Shown in pieces: positions 46,897 to 55,420 of a DNA stretch of 64,000 nucleotides. The DNA lies in NCBI RefSeq assembly GCF_027214025.1, contig NZ_JAPWHB010000003.1, positions 496,001-560,000 on the forward strand, in the 5' to 3' direction. Within the stretch, counting starts at the first letter, position 1; each line of letters starts with the position of its first letter. The position numbers and the translations under genes are program-made. The stretch is from Parahoeflea alexandrii (GTDB taxonomy: Bacteria; Pseudomonadota; Alphaproteobacteria; Rhizobiales; Rhizobiaceae). A model generated the notes under the pieces. It saw only the letters and a program-made list of their open reading frames with translations. It was not told where the DNA came from and did not search any database.

Positions 46897-47907
46897 ATGA
46901 CGATTGAAGCTTTCGGCCAGACCGCGGATGGCGAGACCGTGCACCGGGTGACGATCGGAGGCGGTGGGCTGACAGCGAAGATCATGACCTGGGGTGCGAC
47001 CCTGCAGGATCTCCGGCTGGAAGGTCATGCAGCGCCGCTGACGCTGGGTTTCCCCGACTTCGAGAGCTATCCGCTCCACTCACCCTACTTCGGACAGACG
47101 GCCGGGCGGCACGCCAACCGGATTGCCGGCGGGCGCTTTGTGCTGGACGGGGTCAGCTACCAGCTCGAATGCAACGAGCGCGGCATCAATCATCTGCATG
47201 GCGGCAGCGCCGGGATTGCCAAGCGGCTGTGGACGCTCGAAAGCCACGGCAGCGATTTCGCGGTTTTTTCAATTGTCGATCCGGACGGCCAGTCGGGCTA
47301 TCCCGGAACCATGAAGATCGAAGCCCGCTATGAGCTGCGGCCAGGGGGCGGCATGGCCATCACCTATACCAGCGTCACCGACCGGCCGACGCTCGCCAAC
47401 ATCGCACATCACAGCTATTTCACCCTCGACGATGCCGACGATATCCTCGAACATGAAATGATGATTGCGGCAGATCATTATCTGCCGGTCGATGCGGAGC
47501 AGATCCCCACCGGCGAGATCCGCGACGTGGCGGGCACAGATTTCGATTTCCGTGAACTGCGGCCGATCCGCCGGGAAGGCCCGGATGGGCAGGTGGCCTA
47601 TGACCACAATTTTTGCCTGTCGACCGAGCGGCAGCCGGTCCGGACCATTGCACTGGCGCGGTCGATGCGTTCCGGGATCGCCATGGAGCTTCGGTCAACC
47701 GAGCCTGGGCTCCAGTTCTATACCGGCTTCAAGATCAATCCGTCGGTTCCCGGACTGACCGGAAAACCCTATTCGGCCTGCGCCGGCTTCTGCGTTGAAA
47801 CCCAGAGCTGGCCCGACAGTCCCAACCATCCGGGTTTTGCCGGCGCGGTGCTCAGGCCGGGCGAGAAGCTGGTTCAGCATACCGAGCATGTGTTCATCAG
47901 CAGCTGA
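46897..47907 (+). CDS. galM: Aldose 1-epimerase (mutarotase)
   Basis: 336 residues of the GalM fold: GRHANRIAGGRF, INHLHGG, IAHHSYFTLDD (catalytic His) and FCVETQSWPDSPNHPGFAG (catalytic Glu). It interconverts sugar anomers. GAGGGGAG precedes ATG 46897. It lies just upstream of the TRAP/sugar-kinase locus but before the first GTCTTATATAAGAC operator, so membership of that regulon is uncertain. The motifs look like ordinary GalM rather than a dedicated sulfosugar mutarotase. Confidence 0.9.
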   Translation: MTIEAFGQTADGETVHRVTIGGGGLTAKIMTWGATLQDLRLEGHAAPLTLGFPDFESYPLHSPYFGQTAGRHANRIAGGRFVLDGVSYQLECNERGINHLHGGSAGIAKRLWTLESHGSDFAVFSIVDPDGQSGYPGTMKIEARYELRPGGGMAITYTSVTDRPTLANIAHHSYFTLDDADDILEHEMMIAADHYLPVDAEQIPTGEIRDVAGTDFDFRELRPIRREGPDGQVAYDHNFCLSTERQPVRTIALARSMRSGIAMELRSTEPGLQFYTGFKINPSVPGLTGKPYSACAGFCVETQSWPDSPNHPGFAGAVLRPGEKLVQHTEHVFISS

Positions 47908-47970
47908 AGACGGGTACGAGCGTAATTTCCCGTCTTGACAGGCGCTCCAAAATAGAAGCCCATAGCACAG

Positions 47971-47984
47971 GTCTTATATAAGAC
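47971..47984. promoter_or_regulatory. Operator 1, GTCTTATATAAGAC
   Basis: A perfect 14-bp palindrome 45 bp before the dctQM start at 48029. It is the same sequence as operators 3 and 4 and one mismatch from operator 2. The internal TATAAG could overlap a promoter -10 element. Confidence 0.85.
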
Positions 47985-48028
47985 TTGCCGACCTGTTCCG
48001 GCTGTCGGCTCTGGGGAGGAGCGTGACC

Positions 48029-48616
48029 ATGACGGTTTTACTGGCGGTGCTCAAGCCGTTGGCGGGCTTCAACACCCTCATGTTGCGCATGGGCCGCAAC
48101 GTCGCCTGGGTGGCGATGGGCCTGATGGTGCTGATCATCATCCTGCAGGTGGTTTTCCGCTACGTTCTGGGCAATGCGCTGGCCTGGCCGGACGAGGGAG
48201 CCCGCTTCCTGATGCTGTGGATGACGGCGTTGATAGCGCCCACCGCCTATCGCTGGGGCGGCTTCGTTTCCATCGAAATGGTCAAGGACATGCTGCCGGT
48301 GCGGATCGGCGCGTTTCTGGGCCTGGTGCTGCTGGCGCTGTCGCTGGTCGTGCTCGTCTACGGGTTCAGGCTTGGCCTCAATCATGTCAATTCCGGCTGG
48401 CTGTTCAACTCGAGTTCGCTGAAGCTGCCGCTCGAGTTTCTGGGGCTGGGACTGGTGCGGATCAAGCTGGCGTGGATGTACATGTCGCTGCCTGTCGGCC
48501 TGCTGTTGATGATCCTGGTCAACATTGAATTGTGCCTCAAGGCCATCGCGCATCTCATCGACCCGGAGGTGGAACTGCCCGAGGATCATGACCGCTTCAT
48601 CGTGGCGGTGGAGTAG
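48029..48616 (+). CDS. dctQ: TRAP transporter small membrane subunit (DctQ type), sulfosugar locus
   Basis: 195 residues with four membrane helices; LQVVFRYVLGNALAWPDEGARFLMLW region is DctQ-like. GGGGAGGA is 8 bp before ATG 48029 (in-frame GTG 48023 is too close to it). It stands first in a dctQM pair directly behind operator 1. The cognate binding protein follows at 50037 with its own operator copy. I infer that it imports the sulfonated sugar or a related organosulfonate. Confidence 0.88.
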   Translation: MTVLLAVLKPLAGFNTLMLRMGRNVAWVAMGLMVLIIILQVVFRYVLGNALAWPDEGARFLMLWMTALIAPTAYRWGGFVSIEMVKDMLPVRIGAFLGLVLLALSLVVLVYGFRLGLNHVNSGWLFNSSSLKLPLEFLGLGLVRIKLAWMYMSLPVGLLLMILVNIELCLKAIAHLIDPEVELPEDHDRFIVAVE

Positions 48617-48619
48617 GCC

Positions 48620-49909
48620 ATGCTGTTCTTCTTCCTGCCGCTGTTCCTGATCTTCCTGATGATCGGCCTGCCGGTGTTCTTCGGCATGCTCGCGGCCCCG
48701 GGCCTGCTGCTCTGGTTCAACGGCCAGGAGCGGGACATCGCACTGCTTTACCGCAACGTCTACACCGGGATGGATTCGTTTCCGCTGATGGCGATCCCGT
48801 TTTTCATGCTGGCGGGCGAACTGATGAACCGCGGCGGCATCACAATGCGCATCGTCGAGTTCAGCCAGGCGATGATCGGCCATCTCAAGGGTGGCCTGGC
48901 GCATGTCAACATCCTCTCCTCGATGCTGTTCGCGGGCCTTTCCGGCTCGGCCGTGGCCGACGTGTCGGCGCTGGGATCGATGCTCATTCCGGCGATGGAG
49001 AAGAACGGCTATACCCGGAAATTTGCGGCCGCGGTGACGGCGGCCTCGTCGGTGATCGGGCCGATCATCCCGCCATCGGGGATCATGATCATCTATGCCT
49101 ACGTGATGGGCGAGTCCGTGGCGGCACTGTTTCTTGCAGGCATCGTACCCGGTGTCCTCGTCGGTGTCGGACTGATGCTGGTCGTGGCCTTCATGGCCAA
49201 GCAGCACGACTTTCCGGTGGCCTCCCGGCGGGCCACCTGGCCCGAGCGCGGCCAGGCCAGCCTGAAAGCGTTCTTCCCGCTTTTGACCCCGGTGATCATT
49301 CTGGGCGGCATCCTGGGCGGCGTATTCACGCCGACGGAAGCTTCCGCCGTGGCCGCGGTCTACGCCTTCATCGTTTCGCTGTTCATTCTCAAGACCATGG
49401 GCTGGGCCGATCTGCCGAAGGTGCTGACCAAGGCGGCGATGACCACGTCGGTGGTGCTGCTTCTGGTCGGCGCCGCGATGGCGTTCAAGACCGTTGTCAG
49501 CCTGTCGCACACGCCGGAGATCCTGGCCAATTTCATTCTTGGCCTGTCTGACAATCCGTACATGCTGCTGTTCCTGATCAATGTGCTCCTGTTCATTGTC
49601 GGGATGTTTCTCGATGCGGGGCCGGCGATCATCATCCTGGGGCCTATCCTCGGACCGATCTTCACCGATCTCGGTGTTCACCCGGTGCACTTCGCCATCA
49701 TCATGAGCGTCAATCTGACCGTGGGGCTTGCAACGCCACCCATGGGGCTGGTGCTGTTCGTCACCTCAAGCGTGTCGGGCGAACGGGTGGAAACCATCGC
49801 CAAGGCGATCCTGCCGTTCCTCTTGGTGGAAGTGGCGGTGATCTTCATGATCACCTTCATCCCGCAGATTTCGCTGTTCGTGCCGCAGCTGTTCGGCTTT
49901 GCGCGATGA
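48620..49909 (+). CDS. dctM: TRAP transporter large permease (DctM type), sulfosugar locus
   Basis: 429 residues with about 12 helices and the DctM motifs GLSGSAVADVSALGSMLIPAM, SSVIGPIIPPSGIMIIYAY and GGVFTPTEASAVAAVYA. GGAG lies before ATG 48620, four bases after the dctQ stop. It is the sodium-driven permease of the first sulfosugar-locus TRAP system. The tail LTVGLATPPMGLVLF is typical. Confidence 0.92.
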   Translation: MLFFFLPLFLIFLMIGLPVFFGMLAAPGLLLWFNGQERDIALLYRNVYTGMDSFPLMAIPFFMLAGELMNRGGITMRIVEFSQAMIGHLKGGLAHVNILSSMLFAGLSGSAVADVSALGSMLIPAMEKNGYTRKFAAAVTAASSVIGPIIPPSGIMIIYAYVMGESVAALFLAGIVPGVLVGVGLMLVVAFMAKQHDFPVASRRATWPERGQASLKAFFPLLTPVIILGGILGGVFTPTEASAVAAVYAFIVSLFILKTMGWADLPKVLTKAAMTTSVVLLLVGAAMAFKTVVSLSHTPEILANFILGLSDNPYMLLFLINVLLFIVGMFLDAGPAIIILGPILGPIFTDLGVHPVHFAIIMSVNLTVGLATPPMGLVLFVTSSVSGERVETIAKAILPFLLVEVAVIFMITFIPQISLFVPQLFGFAR

Positions 49910-49987
49910 GGGTTCGGGACGTGCGGAATGTGGCAGGCGAGGCGCGATGCATGCGGTTGACAAGAGCAGGGATCTCGTCAATCTTGT

Positions 49988-50001
49988 ATCTTATATAAGA
50001 C
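49988..50001. promoter_or_regulatory. Operator 2, ATCTTATATAAGAC
   Basis: One mismatch in the outermost base from GTCTTATATAAGAC. It lies 36 bp before the dctP start at 50037 and gives the binding-protein gene its own regulated promoter. Confidence 0.8.
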
Positions 50002-50036
50002 TACTGCCGGGAAGCAGGAAAAAGGGAGGATCATCC

Positions 50037-51116
50037 ATGATAGTAAAACAGGCATTGAAGACACTGACCGCAGCGGCGCTGGGGCTGTCGGTCCTTGCAG
50101 GCGGCATGATCACGGCGGCACAGGCTGCCGACATCAAGCTGCGCGCGACGGCCAATTCGAACGAGAATGACGAGGACTATGACGGCCTGATCGTCTTCAA
50201 GGACTATGTCGAGAAGGCCTCGAACGGCGCCATCGAAGTGGAACTCTTCATCGGCACGCAACTCTGCTCCACGGGTGCTGAATGCCTTCAGGGCATCGCC
50301 GACGGATCGATCGACATCTACATCTCCACATCCGGCGGTGCCTCGGGGATCTTCCCTTACGTGCAGGTGCTTGATCTGCCCTACCTGCTGCGTGATGATC
50401 GGATCGCGGAAGCCGTGCTGACCGAAGGCACCTTCGTGCGGGCGATGCGGGAGCAGATGCTCGCCGATTCCGGCGGCATGATCCGCCTGATGACGATTGG
50501 CAACACCGGCGGCTGGCGCAATTTCGCCAATACCAAGCGGGAAGTTCGCTCGCCGGCCGACTTGGAAGGTCTGAAGATCCGCACCGTGGTGGCCGATCTG
50601 CCGCAGGAACTGGTCCGGGCCATGGGAGCTTCACCGACCCCGATCCCCTGGCCGGAACTGTTTACCTCGTTCCAGACCGGCGTGGTCGAAGGCACGCAGA
50701 ACGGCATCACCGACATCATGGGCATGAAGTTCCCCGATGCGGGGCTCAAATATCTCACGCTTGACGGTCATTCCTACATGGGCGCCCTGTGGTACATGAA
50801 CAATGAGCGGTTCATGGGCCTGGACGAGGGCCTGCGCCGCGTCGTGGTCGATGGCTTCGCCGCCCTGCAGCAGGCGACCTTCGCTTCGCCGAAACGCAAG
50901 TCCATCGAAGCCTACAAGGAGTTCGCGGCCGTGGGCGGTTCGGTCTATGTGCCGACCATGGAGGAAAAGGCCGCGTTCAAGGAAGCTGCCGCTCCGGTGT
51001 TCGAATGGTTCAAGACCAACGTCCAGGGCGGGACCACTTTCTATGACCTGCTGGTCGCCGAAGCCGCGAAGGCATCCGAAATGATCGACGGCGGTGCCAT
51101 GAAGGACATGCAGTAA
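50037..51116 (+). CDS. dctP: TRAP transporter substrate-binding protein (DctP type), sulfosugar locus
   Basis: 359 residues. Sec signal with cleavage after ITAAQA (about residue 30), then the DctP fold. LKIRTVVADLPQELVRAMGA holds the Arg that usually contacts a carboxylate, followed by SFQTGVVEGTQNG. GGGAGGA lies before ATG 50037. Behind its own operator copy and followed by a terminator, it can be made in excess over the permease, as is usual for binding proteins. The ligand is inferred, not shown, to be the locus sulfonate. Confidence 0.9.
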   Translation: MIVKQALKTLTAAALGLSVLAGGMITAAQAADIKLRATANSNENDEDYDGLIVFKDYVEKASNGAIEVELFIGTQLCSTGAECLQGIADGSIDIYISTSGGASGIFPYVQVLDLPYLLRDDRIAEAVLTEGTFVRAMREQMLADSGGMIRLMTIGNTGGWRNFANTKREVRSPADLEGLKIRTVVADLPQELVRAMGASPTPIPWPELFTSFQTGVVEGTQNGITDIMGMKFPDAGLKYLTLDGHSYMGALWYMNNERFMGLDEGLRRVVVDGFAALQQATFASPKRKSIEAYKEFAAVGGSVYVPTMEEKAAFKEAAAPVFEWFKTNVQGGTTFYDLLVAEAAKASEMIDGGAMKDMQ

Positions 51117-51142
51117 GGTCCTTGTGAAAGAGCCTCGAATGC

Positions 51143-51174
51143 GGGCCGTCCGGTTGTCACCGGGCGGCCTTTCT
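51143..51174 (+). terminator. Terminator after dctP
   Basis: GGCCGTCCGG and CCGGGCGGCC pair with one mismatch around TTGTCA, followed by TTTCT. It lies 28 bp after the dctP stop. Confidence 0.7.
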
Positions 51175-51340
51175 GTCTCCATCTGTCACCGGAACGGATA
51201 CATCCGGGGTCGATGGTGGTCGGCCATCACCTTGGCGCGGCGGATCTCGTCCGGTCACGGTGTCGAGTGGATTGCCGGTCGATTGAGCCCTTGCCGGGCT
51301 GGCGCCTTGTGAGTCGGCAAAGTAGCCGATTCTGTCTTGT

Positions 51341-51354
51341 GTCTTATATAAGAC
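51341..51354. promoter_or_regulatory. Operator 3, GTCTTATATAAGAC
   Basis: Perfect 14-bp palindrome 69 bp before the kinase start at 51423, identical to operators 1 and 4. Confidence 0.85.
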
Positions 51355-51422
51355 TTGATAAAGTCACTTGATGGCGGATCTCTTTCGCCTGCTGGAAGCC
51401 ACGTCTTGGAAGCGTATCTGCA

Positions 51423-52328
51423 ATGACAAAAATCGTGACCGCCGGTGTGGCCGTGGTGGATTTCGTCTTCTTTCTCGACGAGATGCCGAGGCTGGCCGAG
51501 AAATACCGGGCCAATGGCGCCGAGATCACCGGCGGCGGAGGCGCCGCCAATGCCGCGGCCGCGATCGCCCGGCTGGGCGGACATGCCATGCTTGCGAGCC
51601 GGCTGGGATCGGACCAGGTCGCGGACATGATCGTCGCCGGTCTCGAGGCCGACAGGGTAGACTGCTCCATGCTGCGGCGGTTCGAGGGGCGGCGCTCCTC
51701 CTTTTCCTCGGTGTTCATCGACAAGGCGGGCGAGCGGCAGATCGTTAATTTCCGCGATCATGACTTGCCGATGGATGCCGGATGGCTGCAGGCAGCGCTT
51801 CCGGGCCAGTTCGATGCGGCACTGGCCGACACGAGATGGCCGGACGGGGCCGAGGTGTTGATGCGGGTGGCGCGGGAACGCGGGCTGCCGGGCATTCTCG
51901 ACGGAGAGGCGCCGATCCGAGAAGCCGAAGCGGCACTTCACCTTGCGAGCCATGTCGCCTTTTCGGCGCAGGGATTGCGTGACTGGGCGCAACACGACGA
52001 TCTCGAAAAGGCGCTGGCCGATGTGGCCGCTGAAACGGGAGCTTTCGTCTGCGTCACCGACGGCGCCAAGGGCGTGACCTGGCGGCATGGCTTGGCGTCG
52101 GGTTTCGAACCGGCTTTTGCGATCAAGCCGCTTGATACGCTGGGCGCCGGCGATGTCTGGCACGGTGCGTTCGCGCTCCGGCTCGGCGAGGGCGCGTCGC
52201 CGCCCGAAGCGATCCGCTTCGCCAGCGGCGTGGCGGCAATCAAATGCACCCGGACCAATGGCCGTGCCGGCTACCCGACACGTGCAGAAACCGAATCCTT
52301 CATGAAAGAGACGCCGTCATGCAGCTGA
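51423..52328 (+). CDS. PfkB family sugar kinase, probable sulfofructose kinase (YihV-like)
   Basis: 301 residues of the ribokinase fold: GGGGAANAAAAIARLGG (sugar site) and DTLGAGDVWHGAFAL (catalytic Asp, anion hole). Recalled from memory, E. coli YihV has matching segments at LADVRWHDGA and FASGVAALKCTRPGGRAG, against LADTRWPDGA and FASGVAAIKCTRTNGRAG here, closer than for other PfkB kinases. YihV phosphorylates 6-deoxy-6-sulfofructose in sulfoglycolysis. It overlaps the aldolase gene by ten bases and lies behind operator 3. An ordinary sugar kinase remains the alternative. Confidence 0.8.
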   Translation: MTKIVTAGVAVVDFVFFLDEMPRLAEKYRANGAEITGGGGAANAAAAIARLGGHAMLASRLGSDQVADMIVAGLEADRVDCSMLRRFEGRRSSFSSVFIDKAGERQIVNFRDHDLPMDAGWLQAALPGQFDAALADTRWPDGAEVLMRVARERGLPGILDGEAPIREAEAALHLASHVAFSAQGLRDWAQHDDLEKALADVAAETGAFVCVTDGAKGVTWRHGLASGFEPAFAIKPLDTLGAGDVWHGAFALRLGEGASPPEAIRFASGVAAIKCTRTNGRAGYPTRAETESFMKETPSCS

Positions 52329-53353
52329 GCGCAGGCAAATTATGGGGCATGCGCCGCATGGCCGACGACGGTGGACTGTTCAAGATGACGGCTGTCGACC
52401 AGCGGCCGCCGATCAAGGGGCCGATCGCCAGGCACCACGGCGTGACCGAAGCCCCGTGGGAGGAGGTTGCAGCCTTCAAGACCCTGCTGATCGAAACCCT
52501 GCAGGGGCAATCTTCGGCGATGCTGCTTGATCCGCATTTCGCGATTCCCAAGGGTATCGGCAAGCTTTCACCGACAAAAGGGCTGATTGTGACGCTCGAG
52601 GATTCGGTTTTCGAGGAAACGCCGGATGGACGGCTTTCGAGCGAGATCGATGACTGGTCGGTGGCCAAGATCAAGCGGATGGGCGGCGATGCAGTCAAGG
52701 TGCTGGCCTGGTACCGGCCCGATGCACCCGAACACATCCGCCAGAAGCAGAAGGATTTCACTAGGCGGGTCGGCGAGGCCTGCGCGCGCTATGACATTCC
52801 GTTCCTGTTCGAGCTGCTGGTCTATCCTCTGGCGAGCGATGCACACCAGACCACGGATTACGTCGAGATGACCGGCAAGCGCACCGACCATGTGCTGCAA
52901 TCGGTGGCGGATTTTGCCGTGCCCGAATTCGGTATCGACGTGTTCAAGCTCGAGAGCCCGGTTGCCGCCAAGGATGTTCCGGAAGGTGGCGACGCGGAGG
53001 TGCAGGCGGCGTTCGACGAGATGGGACGGCTTGCCGGCCGGCCCTGGGTGATGCTGTCGGCGGGCGCCGGCAAGGCCGAGTTCCGCAACATCCTCGCCCA
53101 CGCCTACAAAGCCGGGGCCTCGGGTTACCTCGCAGGCAGGGCGATCTGGCTCGAGCCCTTCGGGCTGTATCCCGACTGGAACGCCATGCGTCTGGGGCTG
53201 GAGACCGGCTCGGTGGATTACATGCAGGATCTCAATGCGCTTACCGATCAGGCAGCCACTCCCTGGGACAAGCACCCGGTGTTTGGTGCGGAAGGCGCGC
53301 GGTTCGCGCCCGCCGACCAGAGCTTCCGCCACGGCTACAGCGATTTCGGCTGA
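52319..53353 (+). CDS. LacD/YihT family class I aldolase, probable sulfofructose-phosphate aldolase
   Basis: 344 residues of the tagatose-diphosphate/sulfofructose-phosphate aldolase family: FKMTAVDQRPP, DAVKVLAWYRPD, FGIDVFKLESP (Schiff-base Lys, as in the DLYKVEMP region of YihT), GAGASG-like GASGYLAGRAIW with the conserved Arg. In this context it should split sulfofructose 1-phosphate into DHAP and sulfolactaldehyde. It starts inside the kinase gene, so the two are translated together. Length is closer to LacD than to E. coli YihT, so tagatose-type activity cannot be excluded. Confidence 0.8.
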   Translation: MQLSAGKLWGMRRMADDGGLFKMTAVDQRPPIKGPIARHHGVTEAPWEEVAAFKTLLIETLQGQSSAMLLDPHFAIPKGIGKLSPTKGLIVTLEDSVFEETPDGRLSSEIDDWSVAKIKRMGGDAVKVLAWYRPDAPEHIRQKQKDFTRRVGEACARYDIPFLFELLVYPLASDAHQTTDYVEMTGKRTDHVLQSVADFAVPEFGIDVFKLESPVAAKDVPEGGDAEVQAAFDEMGRLAGRPWVMLSAGAGKAEFRNILAHAYKAGASGYLAGRAIWLEPFGLYPDWNAMRLGLETGSVDYMQDLNALTDQAATPWDKHPVFGAEGARFAPADQSFRHGYSDFG

Positions 53354-53367
53354 TGCAGCGCCCGGAT

Positions 53368-53958
53368 CTAGTCGAGCAGCAGGCGATTGACGACCCGGGG
53401 CTTGTCGCCCGGGTTGGCGCCCGGCGCAATGATGACAGCCTCGCCTTCGCGCGGCGTGGTGCCCGAGATGGCGCGGATCAGCGCCGGGTGGGTGACCATC
53501 AGCTGGTTGCCTGCGCCCTGGAATTCCTCGACCGCGGCAATCAGTTCGTCCGGGATCACGTCAGGATCGGCGCCGCCGACGATCGAATTGAGATAGGCCC
53601 TGGTTTCGACCTGTCTGCGGCCAAACGCCAGTCCCGCAGTTTCGGTGGCGCGGCAGAATTCGCCGGAATAGACCGCACTGATCGAGACGGCGCGGGCCGC
53701 GAACCGCATGCCGATGCGGCGGGCCTCCTGGATGCCCCGGTCGGTCAGGCTCTTGCGGTTTTCGCAATCGCCGAGATCCGGCCTGAGCGGTTCGCCGCCA
53801 CCCGGCGTTCGCGAGTATCCGAGCAGGATCGTGTATCCGCCCTGCGCCAGACGGGCCCAAGCGGCCTCGGTGGCCGCGCCTTGAGTGGGAGGGGCAATGG
53901 CAAGGATCGCCACCGCGAGGAAGAGGGCCGCCGGCCAACGTCGCAGGTTCAATTTCAT
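53368..53958 (-). CDS. Exported histidine-phosphatase-like protein with altered active site
   Basis: 196 residues with a Sec signal (cleavage near TQGAA, residue 28). The fold of the histidine phosphatase superfamily is visible: SLTDRGIQEARRIG, VYSGEFCRATETAGLAFG and LMVTHPALIRAI. The canonical catalytic RHG/RHA near the N-terminus is replaced by GYS in ILLGYSRTPG, so the phosphorylated His is missing while the later His is kept. It is probably a pseudo-phosphatase or has another role. It lies on the opposite strand inside the sulfosugar locus. Confidence 0.78.
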   Translation of the reverse strand: MKLNLRRWPAALFLAVAILAIAPPTQGAATEAAWARLAQGGYTILLGYSRTPGGGEPLRPDLGDCENRKSLTDRGIQEARRIGMRFAARAVSISAVYSGEFCRATETAGLAFGRRQVETRAYLNSIVGGADPDVIPDELIAAVEEFQGAGNQLMVTHPALIRAISGTTPREGEAVIIAPGANPGDKPRVVNRLLLD

Positions 53959-54004
53959 ACCTGCAATCTAGTGTTTTTACCCGGTGATGTAAGGGGGAAT
54001 GTCA

Positions 54005-55393
54005 ATGTCCGGTGAAACTCTCACCATAGGCGTTCTGCCGCTGGGGCGGCCAACCTTCGATGTGGAATTCGCCGAGGAAATGCTCGGCGGCATGCTCGCC
54101 GATCTGAGGGCCACCGGCCACCGGCTGGTCGGGTCCGAAAAGTTGCTGATGGATGCCGTCGCCACCGAAGCGGCGATCGCGGACATCAAGGCCGAAAACC
54201 CGGACCGCATTCTCATCCTGCAGCTCACCTTCACCGATGCCGCTATGACCTGCCGCATCGCGGACACGTTCGCCGAGCCGCTGGCGATCTGGGCGGTTCC
54301 CGAGCCGCGGCTCGGCGGCCGGTTGCGGCTCAATGCCTTCTGCGGGCTCAATCTCGCCTCGCACGCGCTGGGGCTCAGGGGAAGGCTGTTTTCCTGGCGA
54401 TACGCGGCTCCCCATACTCCGGGTATCGAGGCGCTGCTGGCGGAAGAGCCGATGGTTCGCCCCCTGATCCCGCAGAAAGCCGGTGCAGACTCCAAGTATG
54501 GCGACGCCCTGCTGGATGGCTTGCGCGGCAAGAGCATTGCCCGGATCGGCGCGCATCCGGACGGGTTCGACACCTGCGCCTATGACAGTGGCCGTCTTGC
54601 AGATCTGACCGGAATGACCGTGACCGGGTTCGAGCTTGCGGATCTGTTTGACCGGGCGCGGGCAGCGCCGGAACCGGCGGCAAGGCGGCTCAGGATGACG
54701 CTTTCGGAAAATCTCGCCGGACTTGACGACGTCAACCAGACGGAACTCGACCGGTCGCTCAGGCTGAAGCTGGCGCTCGACGGCATGAAGGCCGAGGGCG
54801 GTTTCGATGCCTTCGCCATCCGCTGCTGGCCGGAGACTTTCACCGAATATGGTGGAGCGGTCTGCGGCCCGGCCTCGATGATGGGCGAGGGCCGCGTGCC
54901 CTGCGCCTGCGAGGCCGATGTCTATGGGGCAGCGACGCAGCTCCTGTTGCAGGCGGCAAGCGACCAACCGGTGTTTCTGGTCGACCTGGTTGACCTGGAT
55001 CCGAGCGATGACACCGGCGTGGTCTGGCATTGCGGCCAGGCGCCGATCTCGATGGCGGATCCGGACGCCGTCGCCCGGGCGACGATCCACACCAACCGCA
55101 AGATGCCGCTTTTGTTCGAGTTTCCGCTCAAGTCCGGACCGGTCACCTTTGTCCGGCTGAGCCAGGCGCGAGGGCGTCAGAGCCTGATCATCGCCCGCGG
55201 CGAGATGCTCAAGCGCGACATGGCCTTCACCGGCACGTCCGGCGTGGTGCAGTTCGAGCGCCCGGCGCGAGACGTGCTCGCGCGGGTCATCGACAGCGGG
55301 CTCGAGCATCACATGGCGCTTGCCTATGGCGATCATGTCGGGGCGCTCGAAAGCTTTGCTGCTGCTGCCGGCCTGCCGGTGATCCATCTCTAG
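54005..55393 (+). CDS. L-fucose/L-arabinose isomerase-like protein, candidate sulfoquinovose isomerase
   Basis: 462 residues. It resembles the fucose isomerase-like superfamily (COG2407): LTIGVLPLGRPTFDVEFAEE at the start, then AIRCWPETFTEYGG, VPCACEADVYGAATQLLL and GVVWHCGQAP, which carry the metal-binding Glu, Asp and His expected for aldose-ketose isomerases. In kinase/aldolase context, a sulfoquinovose-to-sulfofructose isomerase would fit; non-E. coli sulfoglycolysis is reported, as I recall, to use isomerases unrelated to YihS. ATG 54005 is preferred to 53999 because AAGGGGG is then at proper spacing. Confidence 0.72.
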   Translation: MSGETLTIGVLPLGRPTFDVEFAEEMLGGMLADLRATGHRLVGSEKLLMDAVATEAAIADIKAENPDRILILQLTFTDAAMTCRIADTFAEPLAIWAVPEPRLGGRLRLNAFCGLNLASHALGLRGRLFSWRYAAPHTPGIEALLAEEPMVRPLIPQKAGADSKYGDALLDGLRGKSIARIGAHPDGFDTCAYDSGRLADLTGMTVTGFELADLFDRARAAPEPAARRLRMTLSENLAGLDDVNQTELDRSLRLKLALDGMKAEGGFDAFAIRCWPETFTEYGGAVCGPASMMGEGRVPCACEADVYGAATQLLLQAASDQPVFLVDLVDLDPSDDTGVVWHCGQAPISMADPDAVARATIHTNRKMPLLFEFPLKSGPVTFVRLSQARGRQSLIIARGEMLKRDMAFTGTSGVVQFERPARDVLARVIDSGLEHHMALAYGDHVGALESFAAAAGLPVIHL

Positions 55394-55420
55394 GGTTTCT
55401 CCCAACATCAGGGCTTTGCC

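Larger units (their letters stand above)
51117..51422. other. Intergenic region between dctP and the kinase
   Basis: 306 bp carrying the dctP terminator (51143-51174) and operator 3 (51341-51354). No further gene is seen. Confidence 0.6.

Noticed and set aside
46897-47907. Dedicated sulfoquinovose mutarotase
   Set aside because: The motifs are those of ordinary GalM and the gene precedes the first operator, so a dedicated role is not supported.
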